In this document: positions 39,376 to 49,034 of the stretch, one piece after another | Position numbering within the stretch: the first letter of the stretch is position 1 | Layout of the letters: every line of letters starts with the position of its first letter | From: Burkholderiales bacterium | GTDB taxonomy: Bacteria; Pseudomonadota; Gammaproteobacteria; Burkholderiales; Casimicrobiaceae | DNA length: 64,000 nt | Assembly: GCA_031270015.1 (NCBI GenBank) | Contig: JAISYH010000039.1 | Coordinates: forward strand, 46,264 to 110,263 | Direction of reading: 5' to 3' | Made by a program: the position numbers and the translations under genes | Notes under the pieces: model-generated | What the model saw: only the letters and a program-made list of their open reading frames with translations | Database searches by the model: none | Told to the model about the DNA's origin: nothing

Positions 39376-40404
39376 ATGATCCACCCGATACGCCCGTTTT
39401 GCATTTCGATAGGTTTGCTTTTATGCGCTGTTACCGGTTGCGGAGAAAAAGCATACGTCCAAATCGACGGGCAGACGATGGGGACTGATTACATCATCAA
39501 GTATGAAGGCGGAGTAAAAGAAACGACGGCGCACATTGAAGAAGGCGTTGAACGGCAGCTCGAAATTATCGACGCATTGATGTCCACGTATCGAAGCGAC
39601 TCCGAAATCAGTCGCTTTAACGCCAGTCGCGCCGTACATGAACCGTTTCCCGTTTCCTTTGAAACGGCTGTGGTCGTCGCTGAGTCGAAACGGATTCACG
39701 CGCTGACCGAAGGTGGTTTCGATATTACAGTAGCGCCGTTGGTCATGCTTTGGGGATTCGGCGCGAATGGGAGAGAAATGCGCATACCCGATGAAGAAGA
39801 AATCGCCGAACAACGGGGGAAAACGGGTATGGATAATTTGAGTATCGTATCGCAAGGAAATGGCGGTTACGCCTTGATCAAAAAGATACCCGAATTGGCA
39901 ATCGATTTGTCGGCGATTGCGAAGGGGTATGCCGTCGATCGCGTCGCCGCCGTACTCGACGCGCAGGACATTCACAATTACATGGTCGAGATTGGCGGAG
40001 AGGTCCGTGCGCGCGGAAAAAACGAGCGGGGAGAAACTTGGCGCATTGGTATCGAACATCCATCACCGAATAATGATAAAAACATACTAGAGGTTGTGAT
40101 ACTCAAAGATGAAGCGTTGGCGACTTCGGGGAATTACCGTCATTATTTCGAGCAAGGAGGACGGCGTTATTCACACACAATCGATCCACGCACCGGCGCG
40201 CCAGTGCGAGATGAGCTTGTTTCGGTTTCCATCGTGGCACCGTTATGCATGCGCGCCGACGCGCTGGCGACGGGGTTGAGCGCGTTGTCCCTAAAAGACG
40301 CTTTGAGAATCGCCGATTCATTGAATATTCCTGTGTTGATCGCCGAAGAAGGTCCGGAGTTGGAACTATATTTTTCAAAAGCGTTCCTTGAACGTCGAAA
40401 ATAA
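39376..40404 (+). CDS. apbE: FAD:protein FMN transferase, lipoprotein
   Basis: Periplasmic enzyme that attaches FMN through a phosphoester bond to Thr or Ser in target proteins. The start at 39376 gives MIHPIRPFCISIGLL and a lipobox VTGC, so it is a lipoprotein. Family motifs are GQTMGTDYIIKY, STYRSDSEISRFN, DLSAIAKGYAVDRVA, MVEIGGEVRARGK and the Mg/FAD-site HTIDPRTGAPV. At 342 residues it has normal length. It stands between the ferric ABC importer and the Fur-box-led operon encoding a DUF2271 protein with a flavinylation-type motif, which is its likely target. Confidence 0.94.
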   Translation: MIHPIRPFCISIGLLLCAVTGCGEKAYVQIDGQTMGTDYIIKYEGGVKETTAHIEEGVERQLEIIDALMSTYRSDSEISRFNASRAVHEPFPVSFETAVVVAESKRIHALTEGGFDITVAPLVMLWGFGANGREMRIPDEEEIAEQRGKTGMDNLSIVSQGNGGYALIKKIPELAIDLSAIAKGYAVDRVAAVLDAQDIHNYMVEIGGEVRARGKNERGETWRIGIEHPSPNNDKNILEVVILKDEALATSGNYRHYFEQGGRRYSHTIDPRTGAPVRDELVSVSIVAPLCMRADALATGLSALSLKDALRIADSLNIPVLIAEEGPELELYFSKAFLERRK

Positions 40405-40515
40405 TTCTTTATCAAATTAATGTCATAAGTTAATTTTTTAAAGTAAAACATAATAAAAGCAATATAACATACTGAATTAAAAAGAAAATATGCTATAGTT
40501 TTTGTTTATATAAAC

Positions 40516-40555
40516 GATAAAGATAATCATTTACATAGTAATGATTCTTATTTAC
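40516..40555 (+). promoter_or_regulatory. Tandem Fur-box-like sites before the PepSY-DUF2271-TonB operon
   Basis: GATAAAGATAATCATTTAC (40516-40534) matches the 19-base Fur consensus at 16 positions. A second, weaker match at 12 positions lies at 40537-40555. The second ends just before the first gene's start, so Fur binding would block transcription and initiation. Confidence 0.8.
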
Positions 40556-40556
40556 A

Positions 40557-41186
40557 ATGATAAGAATGGAAAAAGCAGCAAGCACATTTTCTAAAAAATC
40601 TTTTTGGATCAAGCAGATTCACCGGTGGCACTGGATGAGTTCCGCCTTGTGCTTGATTGGCATGATTTTATTCGTTGTCACGGGAATCACACTCAACCAT
40701 GCCTCTGAAATCAATAGCAGAACGCATATCGAAATTAAGCAAGCCAAATTACCCGAAGCGCTGCTGTCGATGGTCGTGGAAGGAAATGGTGGCGCTTTGC
40801 CGCAAAACGTTTCGGATTGGCTAGAGCGAACGCTATCGGTTTCCTTGAGCAAACAGGTCGCCGAATGGTCAGAAGACGAGATTTATTTCTCCATGCCGCG
40901 ACCAGGCGGAGACGCATGGCTCAGTATTCAACGCAGTGATGGCGCGGTGCAATACGAAACGACAGATCGCGGACTGATCGCGTGGATGAATGATTTGCAT
41001 AAAGGACGGCATACGGGGTTGGTGTGGCGCGTTTTTCTCGATGTGTTTTCGTTGGCATGTCTGGTGTTTTGTATGACGGGGTTGTTTTTGCTCAAAGTTC
41101 ATGCGGACAAACGGCGGCTGACTTGGAAAGTAGTGGGCGTGGGGCTGGCGGTGCCGATGATGCTCAGCGTATTTGCTCATCTCTGA
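40557..41186 (+). CDS. PepSY-associated transmembrane protein
   Basis: Predicted inner-membrane protein of 209 residues with about three membrane helices (27-47, 157-179, 190-208) and a PepSY-like periplasmic part between. The N-terminal helix is preceded by the histidine-rich motif IHRWHW, and LNHAS and DLHKGRHTG carry further histidines. In related proteins these resemble heme or electron-transfer ligands. It is first in the Fur-box-led operon and one base before the DUF2271 gene. Likely role: pass electrons from the membrane to the flavinylated partner. An ATG at 40566 is an equally possible start. Confidence 0.82.
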   Translation: MIRMEKAASTFSKKSFWIKQIHRWHWMSSALCLIGMILFVVTGITLNHASEINSRTHIEIKQAKLPEALLSMVVEGNGGALPQNVSDWLERTLSVSLSKQVAEWSEDEIYFSMPRPGGDAWLSIQRSDGAVQYETTDRGLIAWMNDLHKGRHTGLVWRVFLDVFSLACLVFCMTGLFLLKVHADKRRLTWKVVGVGLAVPMMLSVFAHL

Positions 41187-41187
41187 A

Positions 41188-41733
41188 ATGAAGACTTGTA
41201 TGTATCGTTTTTTATTTTCCTCATTGCCTGTCTTGTGGCTTGCGTTATTCGTGTTACCGGTCAATTTTGCGGTAGCGGCGGAAATGCAGATAGAAATAGA
41301 TATTCCGAAATTGGATGTCGCCGAGTATCACCGTCCCTATATTGCGCTGTGGATCGAACATCCCGACAAACGCGCCGTAACCCATTTGTCGGTCTGGTAC
41401 GACACGGCAATGAAAAACGGCGGGGGCGAGGAGTGGCTCAAAGATTTACGGCAATGGTGGCGGCGCGGTGGGCGCGATTTATCTATGCCGGTCGATGGTA
41501 TCAGCGGCGCAACCCGTCCGGCGGGCAAACATCATTTGCGTTTCGGGAGCGATCACGCGGTTTTGGCGAAACTTACAGCGGGTAATTATGTGTTGGTCGT
41601 CGAAGCCGTGCGCGAAGTTGGCGGACGCGAAGTATTGAACATACCTTTCCAATGGCCGCCGAAAGAAATCGTTTCGATTTCGGCGAAAGGTGAAAGGGAA
41701 CTCGGTTTAGTCAAGATGACATTGAATCAGTGA
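41188..41733 (+). CDS. DUF2271 periplasmic protein with an FMN-attachment motif
   Basis: Exported protein of 181 residues with a signal peptide ending AVAA. The fold is predicted to be beta-rich (YIALWIEHPDKRAVTHLSVW is typical of DUF2271). At residues 103-109 it carries DGISGAT, matching the DxxSGAT motif that ApbE flavinylates in NqrC/RnfG-type proteins; Thr109 would be the acceptor. It directly follows the PepSY membrane protein, and apbE stands just upstream of the operon. I infer a periplasmic FMN electron carrier, perhaps reducing ferric iron or ferric chelates delivered by the TonB receptor. Confidence 0.85.
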   Translation: MKTCMYRFLFSSLPVLWLALFVLPVNFAVAAEMQIEIDIPKLDVAEYHRPYIALWIEHPDKRAVTHLSVWYDTAMKNGGGEEWLKDLRQWWRRGGRDLSMPVDGISGATRPAGKHHLRFGSDHAVLAKLTAGNYVLVVEAVREVGGREVLNIPFQWPPKEIVSISAKGERELGLVKMTLNQ

Positions 41734-41764
41734 GTGATAAATCTTTTATTAGGTGAGGTTTTCA

Positions 41765-42565
41765 ATGAAGAAGAAAGTATTTTTATTATGTTCGGTGTTG
41801 TTGTTATCGTTTTCCGCGCAGGCTCATCGCGCATGGATGTTACCTTCGGCGACTGTTTTTTCAGGAAAAGAACCGTGGCTGACGGTCGATGCGGTCATCG
41901 GCAACGAACTGTTTTATTTCGATCATGTGCCGATGCAGCTTACCGGATTGACCATTACCGCGCCAGACGGTACGACGATTCAACCAGAAAACAGCGCGAA
42001 GGGACGTTTGCGCAGTGTATTTGACGTACCGTTGAAACAAAGCGGAACGTATCGACTTACCGTCCTCAATCAAGGTTTGTTTGCGAGCTATGAAGAAAAT
42101 GGCGAAACGAAACGCTGGCGTGGTACCGCGGATTCTTTCGCGCAAGCGGGTATTGCCGATAAAAAAGCGCTCAAGGTTTTGGAAATGATGTCTCGCATCG
42201 AGACGTTTGTGACTTCGGGAAAGCCAGATACCAGAACGTTGAGCGCGACGAAGCAAGGATTGGCGCTGCAACCGATAACGCATCCCAACGATTTGGCTGT
42301 CAACGAAGCGGCGGTATTCCAATTTCTTCTCGATGGAAAGCCGTTGTCCGATTTGAGCGTCAGTATTATTTTGGGAGGTACGCGTTACCGCGATAAAACT
42401 GAGGAACAAATTCTGACGACGGACAAAGAGGGGAAAATCAATATTCGCTGGACCTCTGCCGGCATGTATTTTTTAGAAACAGATTACAAAGATGATCAAA
42501 CATCAATCAAAGAAGCCAAGGAACGGCGATTGAGCTACAGCGCCACTTTTGAAGTTTTACCCTAA
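41765..42565 (+). CDS. DUF4198 periplasmic protein
   Basis: Exported protein of 266 residues with a clear signal peptide (MKKKVFLLCSVLLLSFSAQA). The mature protein starts HRAWMLPSATVF, the hallmark of DUF4198, a family related to NikM/CbiK-type metal-uptake accessory proteins. Two beta-sandwich-like halves are likely. AGGTGAGG precedes the ATG. It lies between DUF2271 and the TonB-dependent receptor; a metal-handling or chaperone role is likely but not shown. Confidence 0.85.
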   Translation: MKKKVFLLCSVLLLSFSAQAHRAWMLPSATVFSGKEPWLTVDAVIGNELFYFDHVPMQLTGLTITAPDGTTIQPENSAKGRLRSVFDVPLKQSGTYRLTVLNQGLFASYEENGETKRWRGTADSFAQAGIADKKALKVLEMMSRIETFVTSGKPDTRTLSATKQGLALQPITHPNDLAVNEAAVFQFLLDGKPLSDLSVSIILGGTRYRDKTEEQILTTDKEGKINIRWTSAGMYFLETDYKDDQTSIKEAKERRLSYSATFEVLP

Positions 42566-42607
42566 TAGAGATTTTCATCGAAAGACAATTATTTCAGGAA
42601 TAGGAGT

Positions 42608-44866
42608 ATGACCATGCTTAAACTTTTCAAAGTAAGTCAGTGCGCGTTGGTGCTAGGGCTTTTGTTGATTCCGTTTTCACTGGTCGCGCAAGCGCCCGAA
42701 GAAAAGAAAGTGGAATCGGTATCTGAGCAGAATATCCAACAGCAGAACGTCGTCAAAGAAGAAATTACCGCCGAAGAAGTAAAAAGCAAAGCGGATACCC
42801 GCCTTCAGCCTATCGTTGTCACCGCTTCGGGATTCCAGCAGGAAATCAAAGAAGCACCGGCGTCGATTACGGTCATTACCCGTCAGGATTTGGAAAGTCA
42901 GGCAGCGCATAATCTGGGAGAAGCTCTGGAGAATGTTGAAGGGATCGACGTCACACGCGGCGGCAAGGCGGGCGGAATGAATATCAGCATACGCGGTTTG
43001 CCGAGTGACTATACATTGATTCTCATCGATGGAAAACGGCTCAATCAGAGCAGCGGCGCGGTGCGTCCCAACGGTTTCGGCGATGTCGATACCAATTTTA
43101 TTCCACCGCTCAATGCAATCGAGCGTATCGAGGTCGTGCGCGGACCGATGTCCACTTTATACGGATCGGACGCGATGGGCGGTGTCATCAACATCATCAC
43201 GCGCAAAGTTGCCGATGAATTCATGGGTTCGGTTCGTTTAGGAGGAACTTATCAATTCAACGATGATTTCGCGCATAATGCGGGGACGAATATTTATCTG
43301 AGCGGACCCATCAAAAAAGATTTGGTAGGTTTCGCGCTGCGTGGCAGCCTTTTTCATCGCGGTGAAGCGGATGTTCGTTATATCGATAAAAACGGCACGG
43401 AATCGAAACTTGGCTTCAGCGGTTTGAACAGAGAAGATGATTTTAGTATCGGTGGGCGTCTGACGTTTACGCCCAATCAAGATCATGACTTCATTATTGA
43501 TCTCGATCGCGCGTACCAGCGTTTCGATAATCGAAAAGGCGAGCTTGGCACATTGAACGGCACGATAGCTCCAGGGCGCGCTGGAGGTGGTTATGCCGAT
43601 CATTTGACATTCGATCGGGACAGATATTCTCTGACGCATAACGGACGTTGGGGATTTGCGTCGAGCGAAACGTCAGTGTTGTACGATACGACGGAAACCG
43701 TTGGACGCTTGAATCCGGTGACCGCGCCAGTAAAGCCGGTAAATGGCACGCCACGCGATATCAAGTATGACAATATTAATATCGAAAGCAAATGGGTTGC
43801 GCCGCTTTTCAATGATCGCCATTTGTTGTCTGTCGGCGGATCATTCTGGAAGCAACGTTTCAAAGATACGCTGGATGAAAATCCACAACATTTCTTCGAT
43901 CAATATCAATGGGCGGTTTTTGCCGAAGACGAATGGCGGATAATCAATAATCTGGCATTGACATTGGGGGCGCGTTACGATGATAACGAGAAATTCGGTG
44001 GAGAATGGAGTCCTCGTGCGTATTTGGTTTGGAATGCGCTGCCGCAATGGACATTCAAAGGCGGTATCAGTCGTGGTTATAAAACGCCACGTATCAATCA
44101 AATGGTCGATGGAATCATCGGATTTGGTTCGCAAGGGACGCTTCCGTTACTGGGAAACGCCAATCTCAAACCGGAGACAAGCACGACATCAGAAGTTGGG
44201 ATAATCTACGACAACGAGCGGGGGTTAAATCTTAACGCGACGTTCTTCTACACTGATTTCAAAGACAAAATCGATGCTGTGACGCATCCAAATTGTCGCG
44301 CTCAGGGTGGCAACGTTGTCGGTTGTATTGATATCGGCGACTGGATTGACCGCAACGGCAATACAATCGAATCCTTCAGTAAACCGGTCAATATCGGCAA
44401 AGTGAAATTGCGCGGCGTCGAATTGGGCACTCGTATAATGTTTGGCGAAACATGGACGGTTACGGGCAACTATACTTATACCGATAGTGAACAAAAAACC
44501 GGCGCGGCGTCCGGGCGACCGCTGGGCAGCGAACCTCGTCACATGGTTAATGCCAAAATCAATTGGAAGGCTCTGGAAAATCTGAACCTGTGGACGAGTG
44601 GTGAATATCGTAATAAACAATATCGCGGACTTGCTCCGAACGGAAGCGAAGTTTTTTATAAATCGTACACATTACTCAATTTGGGCGCGACGTATGCGAT
44701 GAATAAAAACACGACTTTTGCGCTTGCGCTTTATAACGCGACCGATAAAGATTTCGTCGACTACGGTGATAATCCGTTAAGTCCTGCGGCGACGACCTAC
44801 AGCAACGCCTATTATCAAGTCTTAGAAGGACGGAGATTGTGGGTCTCTGTAGATATTACATTTTAA
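42608..44866 (+). CDS. TonB-dependent outer-membrane receptor (probably ferric siderophore)
   Basis: Imports an iron complex across the outer membrane using TonB energy. The 752-residue protein has a signal peptide and a TonB-box-like IVVTASGF. The plug domain (about 75-190) has AHNLGEALENVEGIDVTRGG and VVRGPMSTLYGSDAMGGVIN. A long 22-stranded barrel ends in a C-terminal Phe (VDITF). Motifs resemble the FepA/CirA group, but the ligand cannot be fixed by sequence. Two cysteines in a barrel loop (CRAQGGNVVGC) may form a disulfide. Start ATG at 42608 or 42614; both follow AGGAG. Confidence 0.93.
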   Translation: MTMLKLFKVSQCALVLGLLLIPFSLVAQAPEEKKVESVSEQNIQQQNVVKEEITAEEVKSKADTRLQPIVVTASGFQQEIKEAPASITVITRQDLESQAAHNLGEALENVEGIDVTRGGKAGGMNISIRGLPSDYTLILIDGKRLNQSSGAVRPNGFGDVDTNFIPPLNAIERIEVVRGPMSTLYGSDAMGGVINIITRKVADEFMGSVRLGGTYQFNDDFAHNAGTNIYLSGPIKKDLVGFALRGSLFHRGEADVRYIDKNGTESKLGFSGLNREDDFSIGGRLTFTPNQDHDFIIDLDRAYQRFDNRKGELGTLNGTIAPGRAGGGYADHLTFDRDRYSLTHNGRWGFASSETSVLYDTTETVGRLNPVTAPVKPVNGTPRDIKYDNINIESKWVAPLFNDRHLLSVGGSFWKQRFKDTLDENPQHFFDQYQWAVFAEDEWRIINNLALTLGARYDDNEKFGGEWSPRAYLVWNALPQWTFKGGISRGYKTPRINQMVDGIIGFGSQGTLPLLGNANLKPETSTTSEVGIIYDNERGLNLNATFFYTDFKDKIDAVTHPNCRAQGGNVVGCIDIGDWIDRNGNTIESFSKPVNIGKVKLRGVELGTRIMFGETWTVTGNYTYTDSEQKTGAASGRPLGSEPRHMVNAKINWKALENLNLWTSGEYRNKQYRGLAPNGSEVFYKSYTLLNLGATYAMNKNTTFALALYNATDKDFVDYGDNPLSPAATTYSNAYYQVLEGRRLWVSVDITF

Positions 44867-44884
44867 CGGATAGAACAATAAACC

Positions 44885-45586
44885 ATGCCCGATACCGCCG
44901 ATACTTTGCCATTGGATTATAATAAGTCCGCCGCGGCGCCGACGAGTGTGCGCTATGCTGGAATAGCCGTGGTCGCGATAGCGCATATCGTTTTGCTGTG
45001 GGCAGTGATGCAAATTTCTTCGGTAAGACAAGCTGTCACGGAGGCGGTGCCAGTATTCGCGCGTTGGATCATACCGGCGCCTCCGGCACCCAAACCGATA
45101 GAAATACCGCCGATAGAAATCAAACCGCCGCCCAAGCCTAAACCTAAATTTAAAATACCGCCGCCTGTCGTCAAAACGCCGACTCCCGTGACGATCGAAC
45201 AGCCAATCGTCGAAGTGGCGAACGTAGAACCGGTCGAGGTAGACAACACTTCCACAGAGGTTCATGAGACGCCGCCACCGGTTGCTGCGTCGCCGCAACC
45301 CAAGACGGTGTCGATCTCAGCCGTGCGCTATCGCGTCGCGCCCAGACCCGTGTATCCGAAAATGTCGAGGCGCCTCAGGGAAGAAGGCGAAGTATTGATT
45401 CGAGTTTTGATCGATACCGATGGTCAAGCCCGACAACAAGTATTGATACAATCATCAGGGAAAGAGCGTTTGGATGAAGCGGCGATGATGGCGATCAGGC
45501 AAGCTTCTTTTTATCCTTATGAAGAAAATAAAATTGCCATTCCGGTGTGGGTGATTGTTCCTGTGATGTTTGGTCTGGAACAATAA
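44885..45586 (+). CDS. tonB: TonB energy transducer
   Basis: Links ExbB/ExbD proton-motive energy to the outer-membrane receptor. The 233-residue protein has an N-terminal membrane anchor (about 22-42). A proline/lysine-rich periplasmic spacer (PPPKPKPKFKIPPP) follows. The C-terminal TonB domain shows RPVYPKMSRRLREEGEVLIR and SSGKERLDEAAMMAIRQASF. It lies 18 bases after the receptor gene, which makes it the likely dedicated partner. Confidence 0.93.
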   Translation: MPDTADTLPLDYNKSAAAPTSVRYAGIAVVAIAHIVLLWAVMQISSVRQAVTEAVPVFARWIIPAPPAPKPIEIPPIEIKPPPKPKPKFKIPPPVVKTPTPVTIEQPIVEVANVEPVEVDNTSTEVHETPPPVAASPQPKTVSISAVRYRVAPRPVYPKMSRRLREEGEVLIRVLIDTDGQARQQVLIQSSGKERLDEAAMMAIRQASFYPYEENKIAIPVWVIVPVMFGLEQ

Positions 45587-45628
45587 TTGAGTTCATATAC
45601 AATCTGAAAATCAGGAGAAATAGATAAC

Positions 45629-46369
45629 ATGGAAGAAGCAGCAACATTAGGATTTTCTCATTTCATCGAGCAAAGCGATACTGTCGGAAAAACCGTTCTG
45701 GCAATTTTGATCGTGATGTCGATCATTTCGTGGTGGTTGATTTTCATCAAGGGTGTTTTTGGTATTTTGCGCAGTAAACGCAGCAATGCGTTTCTTCGTT
45801 TTTTCTGGAATGCGTCGTCGATCGACACCGTGACCGACGAGTTGGCTACGCACGGCGCGCGTTGCCCATTTTCGCATCTTACCGCGCACGCAATTCAAGC
45901 GCGGCGACACCATGCCCGCCTTGGCGTCAAGTTGGAAGAAGCCGGTTTGCCACAAGATTTTTTGACGCGTACGATGCGTAAAGTGTTGGATGAAGAAACC
46001 ACACGTTGTGAAAGCGGATTGGCGGTTTTGGCGACAATAGGTTCTACCGCGCCGTTTGTCGGGCTTTTCGGTACGGTATGGGGCGTTTACCATGCGCTGA
46101 TCAATATTGGCGCCAGTGGCGCGGGAACGCTCGATAAAGTAGCCGGTCCCGTAGGAGAAGCGTTGATCATGACCGGACTTGGACTGGCGGTAGCGATTCC
46201 GGCAGTGGTAGGATACAATTGGCTGACACGCAGCAATCGTGTGCTTCTTGCTAAACTCGACTCGTTTGCGTATGAGCTGTTTACAATTCTGACCACCGGT
46301 CAAGCGCTGGACCAACAGATCAGACCGTTGCATCCGGTTAAGTCGGCGAAAACAAACGTGATTCGGTAA
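45629..46369 (+). CDS. exbB: ExbB/TolQ proton-channel subunit
   Basis: Inner-membrane proton channel that energises TonB. The 246-residue protein has three membrane helices. It shows the conserved LATIGSTAPFVGLFGTVWGV and GPVGEALIMTGLGLAVAIPA segments. AGGAG precedes the ATG. It sits between tonB and exbD; a Tol-type role is unlikely because no tolA/tolB/pal genes are nearby. Confidence 0.93.
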   Translation: MEEAATLGFSHFIEQSDTVGKTVLAILIVMSIISWWLIFIKGVFGILRSKRSNAFLRFFWNASSIDTVTDELATHGARCPFSHLTAHAIQARRHHARLGVKLEEAGLPQDFLTRTMRKVLDEETTRCESGLAVLATIGSTAPFVGLFGTVWGVYHALINIGASGAGTLDKVAGPVGEALIMTGLGLAVAIPAVVGYNWLTRSNRVLLAKLDSFAYELFTILTTGQALDQQIRPLHPVKSAKTNVIR

Positions 46370-46387
46370 TAGATACGGGAGATAGAC

Positions 46388-46807
46388 ATGGCTTTCGGGC
46401 AATTTGAACAAAAATCGGCGCACACTCCAATGTCGGAAATCAATATGGTGCCGTTGATCGACGTCATGCTGGTATTGCTGGTGATTTTCATCGTTACGGC
46501 GCCATTGCTTACGCACGCGGTAAAACTCGAATTGCCAAAAGCGAGTTCCGCCGTCAATGAACAAAAAGTGGAAAAAATAGAATTTGCGATAGATGCTGCC
46601 GGATTTTTTTATTGGAATGGCGAACTTATCGGTCGTGAAGAGGCGCAAAGAAGATTTGAAGCCGAGAGCTTGAGCGACCCGCAACCGGAAATTCATTTGC
46701 GCGCCGATGAACAGGTCATCTATAAATACGTTGCTCAGATCATGGCGGACGCGTCAAAAGCGGGATTGACGCGGATCGGTTTTTTAAGTTCGCCGGAGAA
46801 AGAGTGA
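46388..46807 (+). CDS. exbD: ExbD biopolymer-transport subunit
   Basis: Partner of ExbB. The 139-residue protein has one membrane helix containing the essential aspartate in MVPLIDVMLVLLVIFIV (about residues 21-37) and a periplasmic domain ending GLTRIGFLSSPEKE. It is last in the operon. A bidirectional hairpin 130 bases downstream probably ends transcription. Confidence 0.94.
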   Translation: MAFGQFEQKSAHTPMSEINMVPLIDVMLVLLVIFIVTAPLLTHAVKLELPKASSAVNEQKVEKIEFAIDAAGFFYWNGELIGREEAQRRFEAESLSDPQPEIHLRADEQVIYKYVAQIMADASKAGLTRIGFLSSPEKE

Positions 46808-46937
46808 CGGGAATAATGATTCATGGTTGATAATTGTTGAGGAGGAAATATTAGCGCATAAGCCAACTAATGAAAATAGGTTTTTGACCTATGATAATTA
46901 AAGAGAAGTATTCCTTTTGTAAGAAAATAAAGCAGAG

Positions 46938-46964
46938 AACCGTCTAGTTTATCTAGGCGGTTTT
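46938..46964. terminator. Bidirectional terminator between exbD and the phosphoribosyltransferase gene
   Basis: AACCGTCTAG and CTAGGCGGTT form a 10-bp stem (one G-T pair) with a TTTAT loop. TTTTCGTT follows on the plus strand, and a T-rich stretch follows on the minus strand. The phosphoribosyltransferase stop codon lies inside the stem. Confidence 0.8.
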
Positions 46965-47489
46965 CGTTATGTTCGCGGTTCTTTCTTCGAGATATTGTTT
47001 GAGATTTTGCGCGCCGAGCGAATCGTAAATCTCAAAAGGCTGGCAGATCCAAGGATTATTCGGCAGATAATCAACCCAATAATCGGGTTTGAAAATGGCG
47101 TGGGCTTTCCACCATAACACAGCGGTTTTGATTTTTTCGATATTCGGATAACGACATGGCAAGGTTTCGATGATTTTTTGCAGTGTGATACCGGAATCGG
47201 TCATATCATCCACCAACAAAACATGTTCGCCGAGCTGACGCGTCGTCATCGACATGTGTTCGGCAATAATCAATTTGCCGCGCACAGTACCACCTTCGGT
47301 ACGATAAGACTGCGTCGCCAATATTGCTAAAGGAAGATCGAAAATACGCGATAATACATCGCCGACTCGCATACCGCCGCGAGCAACGCAAACGATTTGA
47401 TCGAAACGCCAGCCGGATTCGTATATTACGAACGCCAAACGTTCGATCAGGCGATGGTATTCTTGCCAGCCGACATGAAGTTTTTCCAT
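46953..47489 (-). CDS. Purine phosphoribosyltransferase (Hpt/Gpt-like)
   Basis: Salvages a purine base using PRPP. The 178-residue protein has the family core with VARGGMRVGDVLS and the PRPP loop VLLVDDMTDSGITLQ. The ending with VDYLPNNPWICQPFEIYD resembles the hypoxanthine/xanthine-guanine group of archaea and betaproteobacteria. It follows purA by five bases, the betaproteobacterial order. Exact base specificity cannot be read. Start ATG at 47489; a TTG three codons earlier overlaps the purA stop. Confidence 0.88.
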   Translation of the reverse strand: MEKLHVGWQEYHRLIERLAFVIYESGWRFDQIVCVARGGMRVGDVLSRIFDLPLAILATQSYRTEGGTVRGKLIIAEHMSMTTRQLGEHVLLVDDMTDSGITLQKIIETLPCRYPNIEKIKTAVLWWKAHAIFKPDYWVDYLPNNPWICQPFEIYDSLGAQNLKQYLEERTANITKTA

Positions 47490-47494
47490 TGTGC

Positions 47495-48811
<1,317 letters not shown>

Positions 48812-48831
48812 TTAGCTATCGATCCGAAAGC

Positions 48832-49014
48832 TCACGCCACAAACGTCAGTAAAATCAGACCGGAGCAAATAGAAATCAAGCCGATGAAACGCAATTGCCC
48901 GTCGTTGAACGAAAGAACTCTCCTGAGCACCTCACGCCATTGCGCGGGCATGAGAAGCGGGAGCAATCCTTCCAGAATGAACACGAATGCCAGAGCCATC
49001 CAAAATATTTTCAT
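48832..49014 (-). CDS. yjeT: DUF2065 (YjeT-like) small membrane protein
   Basis: A 60-residue protein with two hydrophobic helices (about 3-22 and 41-59) starts MKIFWMALAFVFILEGLLP. The motif FILEGLLPLLMPAQWR and the ending with GLISICSGLILL mark DUF2065. Gene order hflK-hflC-yjeT-purA is shared with E. coli. Its function is unknown; the neighbours suggest a link to the membrane protease complex. Confidence 0.9.
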   Translation of the reverse strand: MKIFWMALAFVFILEGLLPLLMPAQWREVLRRVLSFNDGQLRFIGLISICSGLILLTFVA

Positions 49015-49034
49015 GGTCAAAAAGTCATCATGAC

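Noticed and set aside
45647..46696. Minus-strand open frame of about 349 codons opposite exbB and exbD
   Set aside because: The plus-strand genes have clear ExbB and ExbD motifs; the antisense frame has low-complexity basic sequence and no start signals.
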